From contig OZ024882.1 of NCBI GenBank assembly GCA_964017185.1, forward strand, positions 36,690,488 through 36,754,487: a DNA stretch of 64,000 bases, read 5' to 3'. The position numbers were made by a program, and so were the translations under genes. Source of the DNA: Rugalucina vietnamica (Eukaryota; Mollusca; Bivalvia; Lucinida; Lucinidae). Positions 34,676 through 46,700 of the stretch are shown in pieces; positions within the stretch are counted from its first letter, which is position 1; the number at the start of each line of letters is the position of its first letter. The notes under the pieces are model-generated. The model made no database searches. It saw nothing but the letters and a program-made list of their open reading frames with translations, and was not told the origin of the DNA.

Positions 34676-36410
34676 GTATCGTTGTCGCAGTGCAAGTGTT
34701 TTCTAACTCAGGTATCCTCCTGTTCAGACATTCCTCTATTGCCGCAAGTCGTGTTTTAAGGGCTGATTGGAAATGGTGTTGTTTCCTATCCAAATGGTCA
34801 TTTATACGAGTTTGTGCAGCGACGGAATCTGTCTGCAGCTGTTTCAGTTGTTCTTCCATCGAAGAATTTCCTCTGTCAGAAGTCTTTAAAAGTCGTGGTA
34901 GTGCCTCTAAAACTGGCATGAAGAACCTCTCAGACACCTCCGTGTAACTCTCAGTAAAATGCTGAATGAAGAAGGCGACTTCTGAAGCTTTCATCACCTC
35001 CTCGTAAAGTATTTGTCTCTTTGTACCAGATAATCTGAAGGTTTCGGGTTTATAAAATCTTGTGGTTTTGGAGACATCTATAAATTCTTTTAAGCTTCTG
35101 TTCAGTGTAGTGTCAATTATGCTAGTGATTTTCTGAAAAAGGCTCACCATTTTGCCCCATTCTTCTTTTAGATTACCGAGCTGTTTTAGACATCTGCATA
35201 GTATATCAACAATCTGTTTCAAATCGAGTGTCTCCATGTTCATTCCTGCTATTTCTGAAACAATGTTAGCCAGTTCTTGCCTCGCTCGTCTTGCTTTCTT
35301 TGATGCCCGATCATATTCTGCATCAGCTTTCATCATGCGATTGAAGGTGATTCCGGATTTATACCTAACTTGCTCCAGATCATAATTATAGCCAGTACCT
35401 ATGTTGTCTGTATCTTTGTACTGCTTTCTCTGAATGTCCTCTTTCCATTTAGTTTCTGCATCTGCTTTCAGACTCTTAGAATCCTCGACAAACGCTTCAC
35501 ATTCGTTGTGAAAGTTTTCTACTGACTCTTTTATTTCAAGATGCACATTTTCATTGCTATTCATACTTTCACACAGTGGAATAATGTCTTGACAAAGGGA
35601 CATTCCTATCTGAGACAATGACAATGCATGTCTTATTTGTGAGTGTTCTTCCGAAACGTATATTTCGCGTCTATTTATCCGTTTATATTTTGCCTGGCAT
35701 GTTCTGACATCGAGCAGAACATTATCTTTCTTTATATTGCAAAGTGCTGCATGTAATTGTGTAGTGTTGTTTTCAAGTGTAATTGCGTCTTCAAGAAGCG
35801 AGTCGGCTAGATTGACGTCAATATCCTCGAACAGTCTTGGCTTCGTACTACCCGCTTTGTTAAACTTTTCGTGTGATTTGCTTTTCTTTGGTGTCTTTTC
35901 AGAAGATGGCCCAAACAGTTTCGAAAAAGCGGCATATGCAACACCTTCTATGATGCCTTTGGTTGTATCTTTCGATTTTGCCTTCTCGAACGTTTCTTGC
36001 TCATGTTGCAATGATTGTTGTTTTCGTCTTAATTCATCTTCACGTTGCAGCTTCTTCGTTTCCAAGGTTTCTTTCTCTTGCTCTGCTTCCATAAGCATTG
36101 CTTTATTTTCTTGCTGCTTTTTGTCTGTTTGACTTTTAGTTGACACACATGCTTCTTGCAGTTCGTCCATTATGTCCACTGCATCTAAAAACTTCTGCTG
36201 TACATCTTTTGAGAGTTGTAAGCATTTCTCAGACGTGTCCTTGATCAATGATAACGGCTTGCTCAGTAGACGAGATATCTCCAGAGGCGAGCCATGTTCT
36301 AGCATCTTCAAAGCCGATGTTAGATGTGACGGACTTGTCTTTGAGTATAGCCTGATTTGATCCATATTTTTGTGTGCAAGAAAGAAGGCATCCGAAGCTG
36401 CGTTGGCTGT
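34635..36410 (-). CDS. Exon: helical module 2 and C-terminus
   Basis: Terminal exon, 591 codons plus TAA; acceptor TTTAATCTGCAG, phase 0, beginning TANAASDAFFLAH. Nearly all predicted helix: N-terminal helices (residues 20-85), a Gln/Glu/Lys-rich coiled coil about 90-147, a short hydrophobic patch 'GIIEGVAYAAFSKLFG' about 152-167, a basic/Ser linker, then long helices with 'NFHNECEAFVEDSKS', 'ASKKARRARQELANI' and 'NLKEEWGKMVSLFQKI'. The order parallels module 1, so the two may be distant duplicates. The C-terminus 'GGTISLDPDDFA' is acidic. Reading from the first internal ATG gives 576 residues, but the open phase upstream and matching splice site favour the longer exon. Confidence 0.8.
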   Translation of the reverse strand, partial: TANAASDAFFLAHKNMDQIRLYSKTSPSHLTSALKMLEHGSPLEISRLLSKPLSLIKDTSEKCLQLSKDVQQKFLDAVDIMDELQEACVSTKSQTDKKQQENKAMLMEAEQEKETLETKKLQREDELRRKQQSLQHEQETFEKAKSKDTTKGIIEGVAYAAFSKLFGPSSEKTPKKSKSHEKFNKAGSTKPRLFEDIDVNLADSLLEDAITLENNTTQLHAALCNIKKDNVLLDVRTCQAKYKRINRREIYVSEEHSQIRHALSLSQIGMSLCQDIIPLCESMNSNENVHLEIKESVENFHNECEAFVEDSKSLKADAETKWKEDIQRKQYKDTDNIGTGYNYDLEQVRYKSGITFNRMMKADAEYDRASKKARRARQELANIVSEIAGMNMETLDLKQIVDILCRCLKQLGNLKEEWGKMVSLFQKITSIIDTTLNRSLKEFIDVSKTTRFYKPETFRLSGTKRQILYEEVMKASEVAFFIQHFTESYTEVSERFFMPVLEALPRLLKTSDRGNSSMEEQLKQLQTDSVAAQTRINDHLDRKQHHFQSALKTRLAAIEECLNRRIPELENTCTATTIQGGTISLDPDDFA

Positions 36411-37667
36411 CTGCAGATTAAAGCATATATCAACAAAGAAATAATGGCTTAATAACGTTACTGATGAGGCCTAGTCAGCCGAAAATGCGGTATGGCCAAT
36501 TTCCTTAACTGTATACATTTTACTGGTCTTTAAATGAACTCAGTTTGTATTTCATCGAAAATATACTGTAAGTATGCCCCATCATCAGTAATTTACATAA
36601 TTTCTTAAATAAACTAACGAAAAAGTTGATCTTCTCACACACAACCTATTCCGAATCACGATAACATCCGTATAACGGTCCTTATAATATACACCCCTTT
36701 ATATCCCACTTTTACATAGTAAAACTGGGGTATACAGGGGTTTACATTTTCTTATTTTTCATCCAAAAGATAGATTGTGGGTACCCACAATCAATGTTTT
36801 GTGCATTAATAAATATTAAAGCTATCATTTTTTTTTTCAATGAAAGTTTCTATTTTTTACATCTAAAAAAAGCTCTGTATATTGCATGGACATGTTTTCG
36901 TAATGGAAAGTATATGTGTAAATTATCTATTTTTTAGGCATAAATTGCTATAACTAACTTTGAATAATGGCATACTGGTTCCTACTATAGACAAGTGAAA
37001 AAATTCTTTAATGTAATTTAATACCTGAAACATTGAGACCCGGAAAGACTTTGGCTGTTTCAAATACTTGAAACCACCGACTGGCTGTTTTTCGTCGATA
37101 GCAAAGTCGTGCTTCAGTGAGATAAGCAGCAGTTGTCCTATCAGTGCATTTGTTGCTGGGGCGGAGCCGAGGAACCCTGAGCAGTTTACATACTCGCTCA
37201 AAATCATCCTCTCATCATCACGGGAACAGGAAGAGATGTCTTGTGTCAGAGAGTGTATTTCCATCAGTGCTCTACTTCCGTCGCTTCCTTCCGCCAATGT
37301 AGGGACCTCCTTGAAATCTAAGGAAAACAACAGTGGTCAGCATATATAGAATCAAAAGTTCTAACCGGCCGTCAAGGTTTTATCGATTTTCTTCGAAGGC
37401 AAGCGCTCTATATTAATCTCTTTTGCTTCATTGAATACACCAACATATCCGTAAGGGTTGCCACAAAACAGCTTGGCGCAATTCAGAAAAATGCACCGTG
37501 AATGCTTTGCCAAACATGATATCCATTAATTAAAAAAATGGAAAGAATTTGCATTAGGTGGTACACAAGCGACGAATGTTCTGCCCTGGAAATCATTTTT
37601 GCGTACGAGTTTATCTTTCGAAATGAAAAGGTTTGAATAGCGTAAACGGACGTTCCGAAAAAACGAA

Positions 37668-37704
<37 letters not shown>

Positions 37705-37737
37705 ATAAAATGAAATAAAAATAAAAAAAAGAAAAAG

Positions 37738-37775
<38 letters not shown>

Positions 37776-40700
37776 ACGAATTTTTGAAATGGGGGCACCC
37801 TGCATGCTGAGAGAAAAAATGTAAAAATCTTTATTGCTTTCAGTCGACGAAGGGTCTGTCCGAATTCAGAGATGTTACAGAATTTTCAGATTGTTTTTAC
37901 TTTTGAAGAAAATCGATAAAATGGCTACGGCAGAAATGGTGAACGATTCATAATGATTACATATACCTATTATATCGATGTTACATGTAGCTTGAGAATG
38001 ACGTTATTTTTATTATTATGGGTTATTACAGTACATTTTATGAGGCGGCGGCACTACCCACGTCTTCTTTGAATTGTAATTATAATCTAACGGTATGTTT
38101 ACTCACTTCAACTTAACTATAGTATGAGTCAATATACTTTTTCGTAACCAAATCCTGTCCGGATAAGTTTTTTCTGAAAACCGTTTACTTCTGGTAAATG
38201 TTTTATGCTTGGAATGTGGTGTGAATCGAGGTGAGTATTAGTCATCCAAAACAAAATCGTTAAAGTGCTAGTAAATATGAAATATAGTTACTCAAAGTGT
38301 CTAAAATGGCATATTTTCGCTGTCTGCAAAATGATTTTTTTGCTATCTGTCTCTGATTCAATGATTTTTTTTTTTGCTAAGGTGGTTGTTCTAAATGCTC
38401 AGTACTCCATCTTTATTCAATCATTCATGCAGGACATTATACATTTTGATAGCAAATATCCATGGTTTTAATACTAAATTTACGTGTTCAAACTTTGTAC
38501 CTAGCATTTTGTCCCTGATGTAACAATTTATCTAAAATACCAAGTACAAGGTGACTCCCCTTGGTAAAGGTGGAACATCTATCTGCATTTTGAAGAGCTA
38601 CATTGAAATTAAATATGGCTGACTGCCATGATGACACATCTATAGAGTAGATCTGAAAAATTATAATTACAATTTTCAGGTGAGTGAGTATATTTGTAAT
38701 AGTTCCCTGATGTTACAGCCTCTACTGGTTATTTTTTTCAAGCGACAATATGTAGGTACTATTCATAAAACGTGTTTAGTGGTTGTGTAAACATTTCACC
38801 ATAACAATGAACGCACAAGTATATTGGAAGCAATTTACAGGTGATTTATCTAAAATACGTCCCTGATGTAACGGTCCGTGATGTAACGGTGAAAAGTGTT
38901 ACATCAGGGACAGAAATCGTTACATCAGGGACAATATTTCGAGGAAAGGTTATTTATTTCTTATATGATTTTATTTTATAAGTTTCATTGTATAACACAG
39001 AGCAACACAGCAATTCCAATACAGCCAGAGTGTCTGCAGACTTTATAAAGGGTCACTGATGAGGATTCAGTACCCAAAATTTCGCAATACGGCCAATACT
39101 ACCTGCAATTGAACGTTTTTGCTACTTCCAAATATCAAACTTTTAAGTTCATACAATTTCAACATATAGATGTCAAATATGTCTGTTTATCAAACACACG
39201 TTACATCAAGTAATATATAGAATAATTTGGGGGAATATGGACCGCTTAAGCACAAGACGAATCAGTTCAACCATAGGCTATTTACGTTATTATTGTAAAC
39301 CGTGTCTATTTTGAGGCAGGCATCTGTAAACCATTCTAATATAAAATTTACTTCATTTCGTATGCTAATTTTTGTTGCGTATTACGATAAACACACCCAC
39401 TGGGTGGTCCAAATTACCCCAAACATTTGAGGTAATATGGACCACTCTACTGGGGTAATATGGACCACAACTTTAAAATGCTGACGATGTCAACATACAT
39501 ATGTATAAATTCGGAAAACAAAATGTTAACTTCTATTTAAAAGTCTATTTAGCATAAAATAAACATAGATGTTCACAAAACAAATTCACTGGAAAAATAT
39601 TTCGCATCAAATATCAAAACACCTTGACAAACTTACAAAACAGACATTCGCAAAAATGTCACAGATTTCAAAATATGTACATTTTGCTTATAAAATTCAC
39701 TTGTAAAACAGTTTATTTTCAAAGATAGCTTTAAACATATCACGCAAGTGCAAAAGTTAAAATTCTAAAGACATGTGGTATCAAATGTTCAGTGTATCAC
39801 TTTCAGAAAGAAAATATAATTGTTAGATCCTTTGGAATCAGTAAAAAATGAAAGTGAAAAGGTGGGCCATATTGTACAATTTCGGGTAATGAACCTTCAT
39901 CAGTGACCCTTTACAAAATTGGCAGCGAAAGCCAGATGTTATTGCTGCAATTTCAAGAATTTACACCAGTGTAGTCTTAATCAAAGACTCGTATTTCCTA
40001 AAGGGCCAAATAATCAAAATACTGTTAAGAAGATGATTCTTAACGTACAAAACATTTTAAATACTCCAAATATTCTCACTGATCTCAAAGGATCAAAAGA
40101 AAAATATAATCTGCACTATGGATGATGTACGGGGAGACTTTTTAGGGCCGCCACACGGCACAACACCAGCTGCAGTAATAGCAAATAAAATATAATTCTT
40201 AGATCCTTTGGAATCAGTAAAAAAAAAATGAAAGTGAAAAGGTGGGCCATATTGTACAAGTTTGAGACAAAATTCTTAGATGGTCCATATTACCCCAAAA
40301 GGAAAATTTACATTGGGAAATCGATGGTCCACATTACCCCAGACACGACGGTTATGCCAATGGAGAATTTTTCCAACACTGAAAAATAGCTCATGCAAAT
40401 GACCATTTGCATCATCTTCTAAAAATGGTGTATTAGGTTAATTTTACGTGAACTTGGTTCTATATAAATATCATTAATCTTTTTATTGGTTCTTAAGTGT
40501 AAACTAAAATATTTTAAGTGCACGATTTTCACAGGCTGTTTTATCGGAGTTCATCAATTTAACCTGTCCGAAAACACCAGCTTAGGTATGAATGTAAAAA
40601 TGATTTCGATAATTTAGGATGGATAGCCAGGGAATAACAAAATGTTATTACTTTTTGTCAAACATGAGTCTTGAGTAAAATATTTGAAGAAAACACAGGG

Positions 40701-43700
40701 TAGTCCATATTCCCCAATGGTCCATATTACCCCAAATTACCCTGTTATTACATTAAGGAAATAATTGAACATTCATCAAAAAGCTGATTTTTCTAGTAAA
40801 AAACAAGAGAACAAAGTATACGTTAAGCCAGTAAAAAAGAAACTTTCAGCATAATAACCTGTACATTTATGCCTTTGTCTTTTCGGTTCAAACTGTCTGA
40901 AAATTTCAACATTGTCTTTGTATCCAACAAACCACACTTCCTTTGTCCAAAATATGGAATGATTCAGTTTTATTTGGGTTTCGGAAGATTCTCAAAATCA
41001 GCGGTATTTTTTCGCATTTGAACATTTGAAAATTAATTTAGGTCATTAAAAAAAATGGAGCATGGATGCGTGCATACAAAATTCATTATTACTGAACTTG
41101 GTCACATTTTAAAGCTTAGAAAATTGCCTTTTCATCATATGGTAAGAAATACAAGATATTTAATTTGCATATTCATGAATTTTAATGAAAATATTAAAAA
41201 ATGACAGAAAAATCATAAAAAGTCAATAAATAAACTAATTGGAGGCCGAAACTATAATTGTGACACTTTGTAATTTAACCAGTAATAGCATATGACAAAT
41301 GTATTGATGTCATGTGCCTAAATGAAAATTATCTCATTTGCATATTCATGAATATTAATGAAATATAGAAAATTAAAGAAAAACGGAGATTAACTAAAGC
41401 CATTGCAAGTTTTGGATGGGTTATAAGATCTATCTTGTATCCCTGAAACCAATTTTCATGGCTGCCAGTGTGGTCAGAGGGACCATCTTAATGCCATAGA
41501 ATATTGTCCTCAACAATGAACACATTTGCATGATGTAAAAAAATTATATAGTTTCCACATCCTCCCCTTGTGTGATCCTAAAGAATAGGGTGTACTCGTA
41601 AAAGTATTCATATACAAGCAATAGCATAGAATATTATAATTGGTCTGTTAATGATACATGGACTTAGCAATTTAACCTTAATACCTATTATTCAAATCAT
41701 TGATTTTGCTTATTTTGAAAATAAATAAAACACACAAGAAATCTGAGAAAAATCTTAGATGAAATAGAGGGTATACGTACAAAATCATTAAAAGCAAAGC
41801 TGTTACAATCCCAGGATGCTAAAAGAACTATCAAATAAATGCTATGGCTATGTACTCTGACTTTTATGTCTCATATATAAGCATGATCTATTTCATGAAT
41901 TTTAATGGAAACTTCATAAATAGGAATGAAAAAGTGAACAATTTAACCGGCAAACATAAAAATGATGCTTTTCTCAGCAAGCAAAAGCCCTTACATGCTA
42001 AAAATGGCATTAAATGGTTGCTAGGGCAATATTATACCATCCTGTCTTACAATATGTTAGTCATTCATTTTTTTATTTTATGAATATTAACAAAACCTTT
42101 TGAATTTAGAGGAAAGTTACTTAAAAATTAAGGCAGTTTACATAGAAAATCACATGAATTTTGGCTACTGATAGACCTAGAGTGCTATAGGACAATATTC
42201 TATAACTATATAACCTGTTATATAAATAAATAGTGACTTTTGGACTTTTGTTGTATAGGTATTAATGAGATCACTAAGAATAAGAGAAAAATTAACGAAA
42301 AATGAAGTGATATACCAACACAATTGCATATATCTCAGCTGCCAATTGCCATATGTGCTGAAATTGTACCAATAGAATGCTAGGATGATGCAATTATGTC
42401 ATGCAGTCTGATAGCCTAATCACATTTTTTTTTAACTTTTGTGAGTACTGAATAATAAAATGTATGAAAAGTGTAATATTAACAGAAAATTGAAGCTTGT
42501 ACTCTAATAAATTTAATTGAATCTTGGTTGCCAGCAAGTGTACCCTTGTTTATCTGAATACATGATAATACAATATTGTCCTAGCTATTATTGATGTCAT
42601 TTTGAGATCTCTACAGCCATTGGTAGTCGAAATATATTCAATTTTGTTGGTGTACCCCTTCATTTTTCGTTGATGTTTCCCTTATTTATATAAATCTCAT
42701 TAATATCATTCTAATAGAAGAAGCTGGTGATTTAAATATCGGATTATATGGTTAAAGAACATTGTCCTAGCAATTATTTGATACCAATTATAGCTCTGTA
42801 GGTCAGTCAGTAGCCAAGATACATGTGATTTTCTATGTATACCACCTTAATTTTTCCGTAATTTCCATCTAAATTCGAAAGGTTTTGTTAATATTCATAA
42901 TACAAAAAATCAAATGACTTATATATTGTAGTACAGGATGGTATACTAATGTCCTGGAATTCAATTCATGCCATTTTCAGCGTATAAGGGCTTTTGGTTG
43001 CCGAGATACACACCATTTTTTAGGTTTGCCGGTTAATTTTTTTCCATTTTTTCATTCAAATTTATGAAGTTTTCATGAAAATTCATGAAACTGAAAAAAT
43101 AAGATCATTCTTATATGAGACTTTAGGGTCATAGAACATTGCCACATCATTCATTTATACTTCTTTCAGCATCCTAGAATTGTGAACAGCTATGGTTTAA
43201 GTGATTTTGTATGTATACCCCCTTTTTCTCTGATTTCTTGTGTGTTTCATTCATTTTCATGAATAAGCAATATCAATGATTTGAAAAATAGGTATTAAGT
43301 TTAAATTGATCAGTACACGCATCACAACCAAACCCATTATAGTATTTAGAGCATGCGTTTGTTCGTATATGAATATTTTTGTGAGTACACCCTATTCTTT
43401 AGAATCACAGTAGGGGTGGATGCGGAAATTATATACATGTAATTTTACATCATGCAAATGTGTCCATCGTTGAGGACAATATTTTATGGCATTTAGATGG
43501 TCCTTCTGAACACACTGGCAGCCATGAACATTGGTTTCAGGGATGCAAGGTAGATCTTGTAACCCATCCAAAACATTTGCTATAGTTTATCCCTCGTTTT
43601 TCCTCGATTTTCGACATTTTCTATTAATATTCATGAATATGCAAATAGGATAATTGTCATTTTGGCCCATGACATCAATAAATTTGTCACATGGTATTAT

Positions 43701-46700
43701 TGGTTCAATGACAGTCTCACAATGATAGTTTCGACCTCAAATTTAGTTTATTTATTGATTTTTAACGATTTTCTGTCATTTTTAATGTCTTCATTAAAAT
43801 TCATGAATATGCAAATTAGATATCTTTTAAGGGTCACCGAATAGTGTTCTACACGGGAGAGAGATCCATAAACTTGTTTATTAATGTCACATTCCTATTT
43901 GAGACGTTTGAATTTTTAACAACTAATCCCTTGAAATGGTTGCAAAAATATACATATAAGCACAAATGGTGCCGTTACATAAATTACTTACGTGTAAACC
44001 CACAAATAAAAGTTTAGAAACCAATAAATTTTAATGTTTGGCTAAAGATTTACCGGTAGTTTACGTTGGGTCACTGAGGGCTGAATTGTGCATGCAATGA
44101 CTGGTAACTAGGAAACATTTAACATTTGTCAAAGGAGTGCGAGTCAACTCATAATATCATTATCCGAGGATTTATTTACCTTTCAGATATGCTGGTGTGT
44201 TAAAAGACGTTTGACATTCAGCAGCAGCTGTGATCATCTGTAATTTTCCAGCTGCAATCCCGATATTAAAGTTCGAAGGCAATAACCTCAAAGTCTCTGC
44301 TTGTTTGTTTGATAGGTGTGAAGCCATATCGAGCAGTGGTTCTATTACCATAGCCAAGTCGTAGAAATGTTTTATCTGGTCATGTAGGAATTCTGCTCTG
44401 CATTGCGCCCCACCAACAAAGTTGACACACTTTCTCATTTGCACACTGGTTTCAGCATGTTGGTTGAGGTTCTGCTTCAAACTTTTACGAAGTTCTTTAA
44501 ATTGTCTAATTTCAGTCTGTAATTGTTTTTTATTGTTTTGTAAGGTTTTGGAACCGTGTTTATTTGCTCTGATTTCTGATGATTTTGAATCAACTTGTCG
44601 TTCTTTTGAACGCATGTAATCATATTCCGAATCGACACTGTTTTTAGCTGCATCTACATTGTCCTGCAAAACAGTAAACGCGACAGGAAGCGTGACAGCT
44701 GAAACGAACCAGCCAACATAAGGAACAAACAGACCGGCCGTCCCAACAGCTTTAACGATGTATTGTGTGCCTTTTGCCTCTTTTAGCTTTTTCTCTGCCT
44801 CTCGAAGATCTCGTTTAATAGCTTCATATTTCTCTTCCGCTTCCTCCTTCTCTTCTTCGAGGTCCTCTAGTTCAGATTGAAGGTTGCGTATCTGCTCATC
44901 TAATGTCGCTGATTCGATTTCATTATCTCTTTGTTCCTGCTCCTTTTTACTTATTTCACACATTATGTTCTCTATTCTTTTATTGATTTCAGAAGTGACA
45001 GTCTCAGTTTTGCTTAGTGCGTCGCGCATATGATTAAATAACCTCTCTGAATAAATCCAGACGTCTTTGTTTATCATATCAGCTTCTCTGTGCGTTACAG
45101 ATGAGGTCAGTTTACTCAGTGATTCCATCAATTTGATAAAATATGAAACTCCTAATTCAAACGATTTCGAGACACTTTCCATTCCTTTTTTCTCTAACGT
45201 GTAGGGTTCTAGCTGAGCTAGGCTAGACGAATCTGACAAGGAAATCCCTGCAAAAAAGCAAGGATTAAAAGCATCTTGATAACGGATGTATATCTGTAAG
45301 AGTACGAAAGCCATCTTCATACTTTAATGCTGATAGTTAAAGGAAAACGTGAAACGTCAATTGTGACACAGAAAAACGTGTCAGAATTTTAATAGAAATA
45401 GAGGATCTAACACGAATGTTCGTTTCATATGAAAATTAAACATGCCTTCGGCGAATGAGATAGAATTAATATGAACTGACCATGAGTGTTAAAAGTTATT
45501 TCATGCCCTTTAAAATGGGTCTTACTCGCCTTCAAAGTGGACATATTTTCACTAAATTTTTACACTCGTCTGTTGACACCACAAAATTCGTCACGTAAAA
45601 GCCATATTAGGCATAAAAATAGTTGTGTTTCCACTAACCCAACCAACCCTGTCTCTAACCCCCCGATTCTGCTATTTTTATGATCAAAATAAAAAATAGA
45701 AATTACAACATCGACACTTCAATTTATTTTGTCCGACCCAACCATTTTGCACAGAGAACATTGTTGCACTTGCTTTTAGTTCGTCAATATGCAATTTTAA
45801 CATTGAGAGGTGCCATTTGTTACAAGTATTTTGAAACGCACAATACGTTTGCGCCTGGCAAAGAAATACATTTTTCTGTCAAATGTTAGAATCATCGTCA
45901 TTCTGGAATACTATGAAAGGTAAACGTATGCAATGGCCAGGAAATGGCACAATCAGAAAGAAATTCCCACTCCAAAAACCGAGGTGGGACAACTAAATGA
46001 AGAATCAGGGAGGGGCCTACTTTTAAGTATAATCTTACGCGCGCGGACAATTTGCATCAACGCAAATTGATAGCAGGATTCTTATTAAACTACTAAAACA
46101 AATCTATTTTAATTTTGTTGTGGCTAAGCCTATTTAGCTTTATATCCTAGTTTACAATATGCACTGTTATATGAAACAAAGCATGATCCTATCTAAATTA
46201 CTAATAGAATATAGTCAACAACTTCACGAAAATATATACTTTTAGTTACCGACACCTCCAGCGCTACCGATAAAGAATTTGCAATATCTCTAAAACGGAC
46301 AAGGCAATTTTCTTGAAATTTTCGCCATTGTTTCAACAGGCAATGACACACACACACACACTAATGTAAAGTTTATCGAAAATGATAGCGATATCTTGCC
46401 ATGTTTGTATACTAGACAACCCATAATATCAAAAGTCACAAAAATCACGTGAAGCCGAAAATGGTCATCAAAAAAGATTCTCCGATCATCACTCTCCGTT
46501 TTGATTTCTTTCTTTTGTTTTCACAACACATAAAAGAATAACAGGTATGGGAGAAAAAAATAACTTGTAAACACAGATTGCACAAAAATCTACAAGAAAT
46601 CAAAGGGGAATACGTTTGATGCACGACGGTGCTGTGTTTCATACAGCATTATGGCTGTACATCCAAACAATGCTATTTTACCTTGGCCATCATGGGAAAC

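Noticed and set aside
37483-37805. Minus-strand ORFs over (CA)n and poly-A
   Set aside because: Low-complexity artefacts in an intron.
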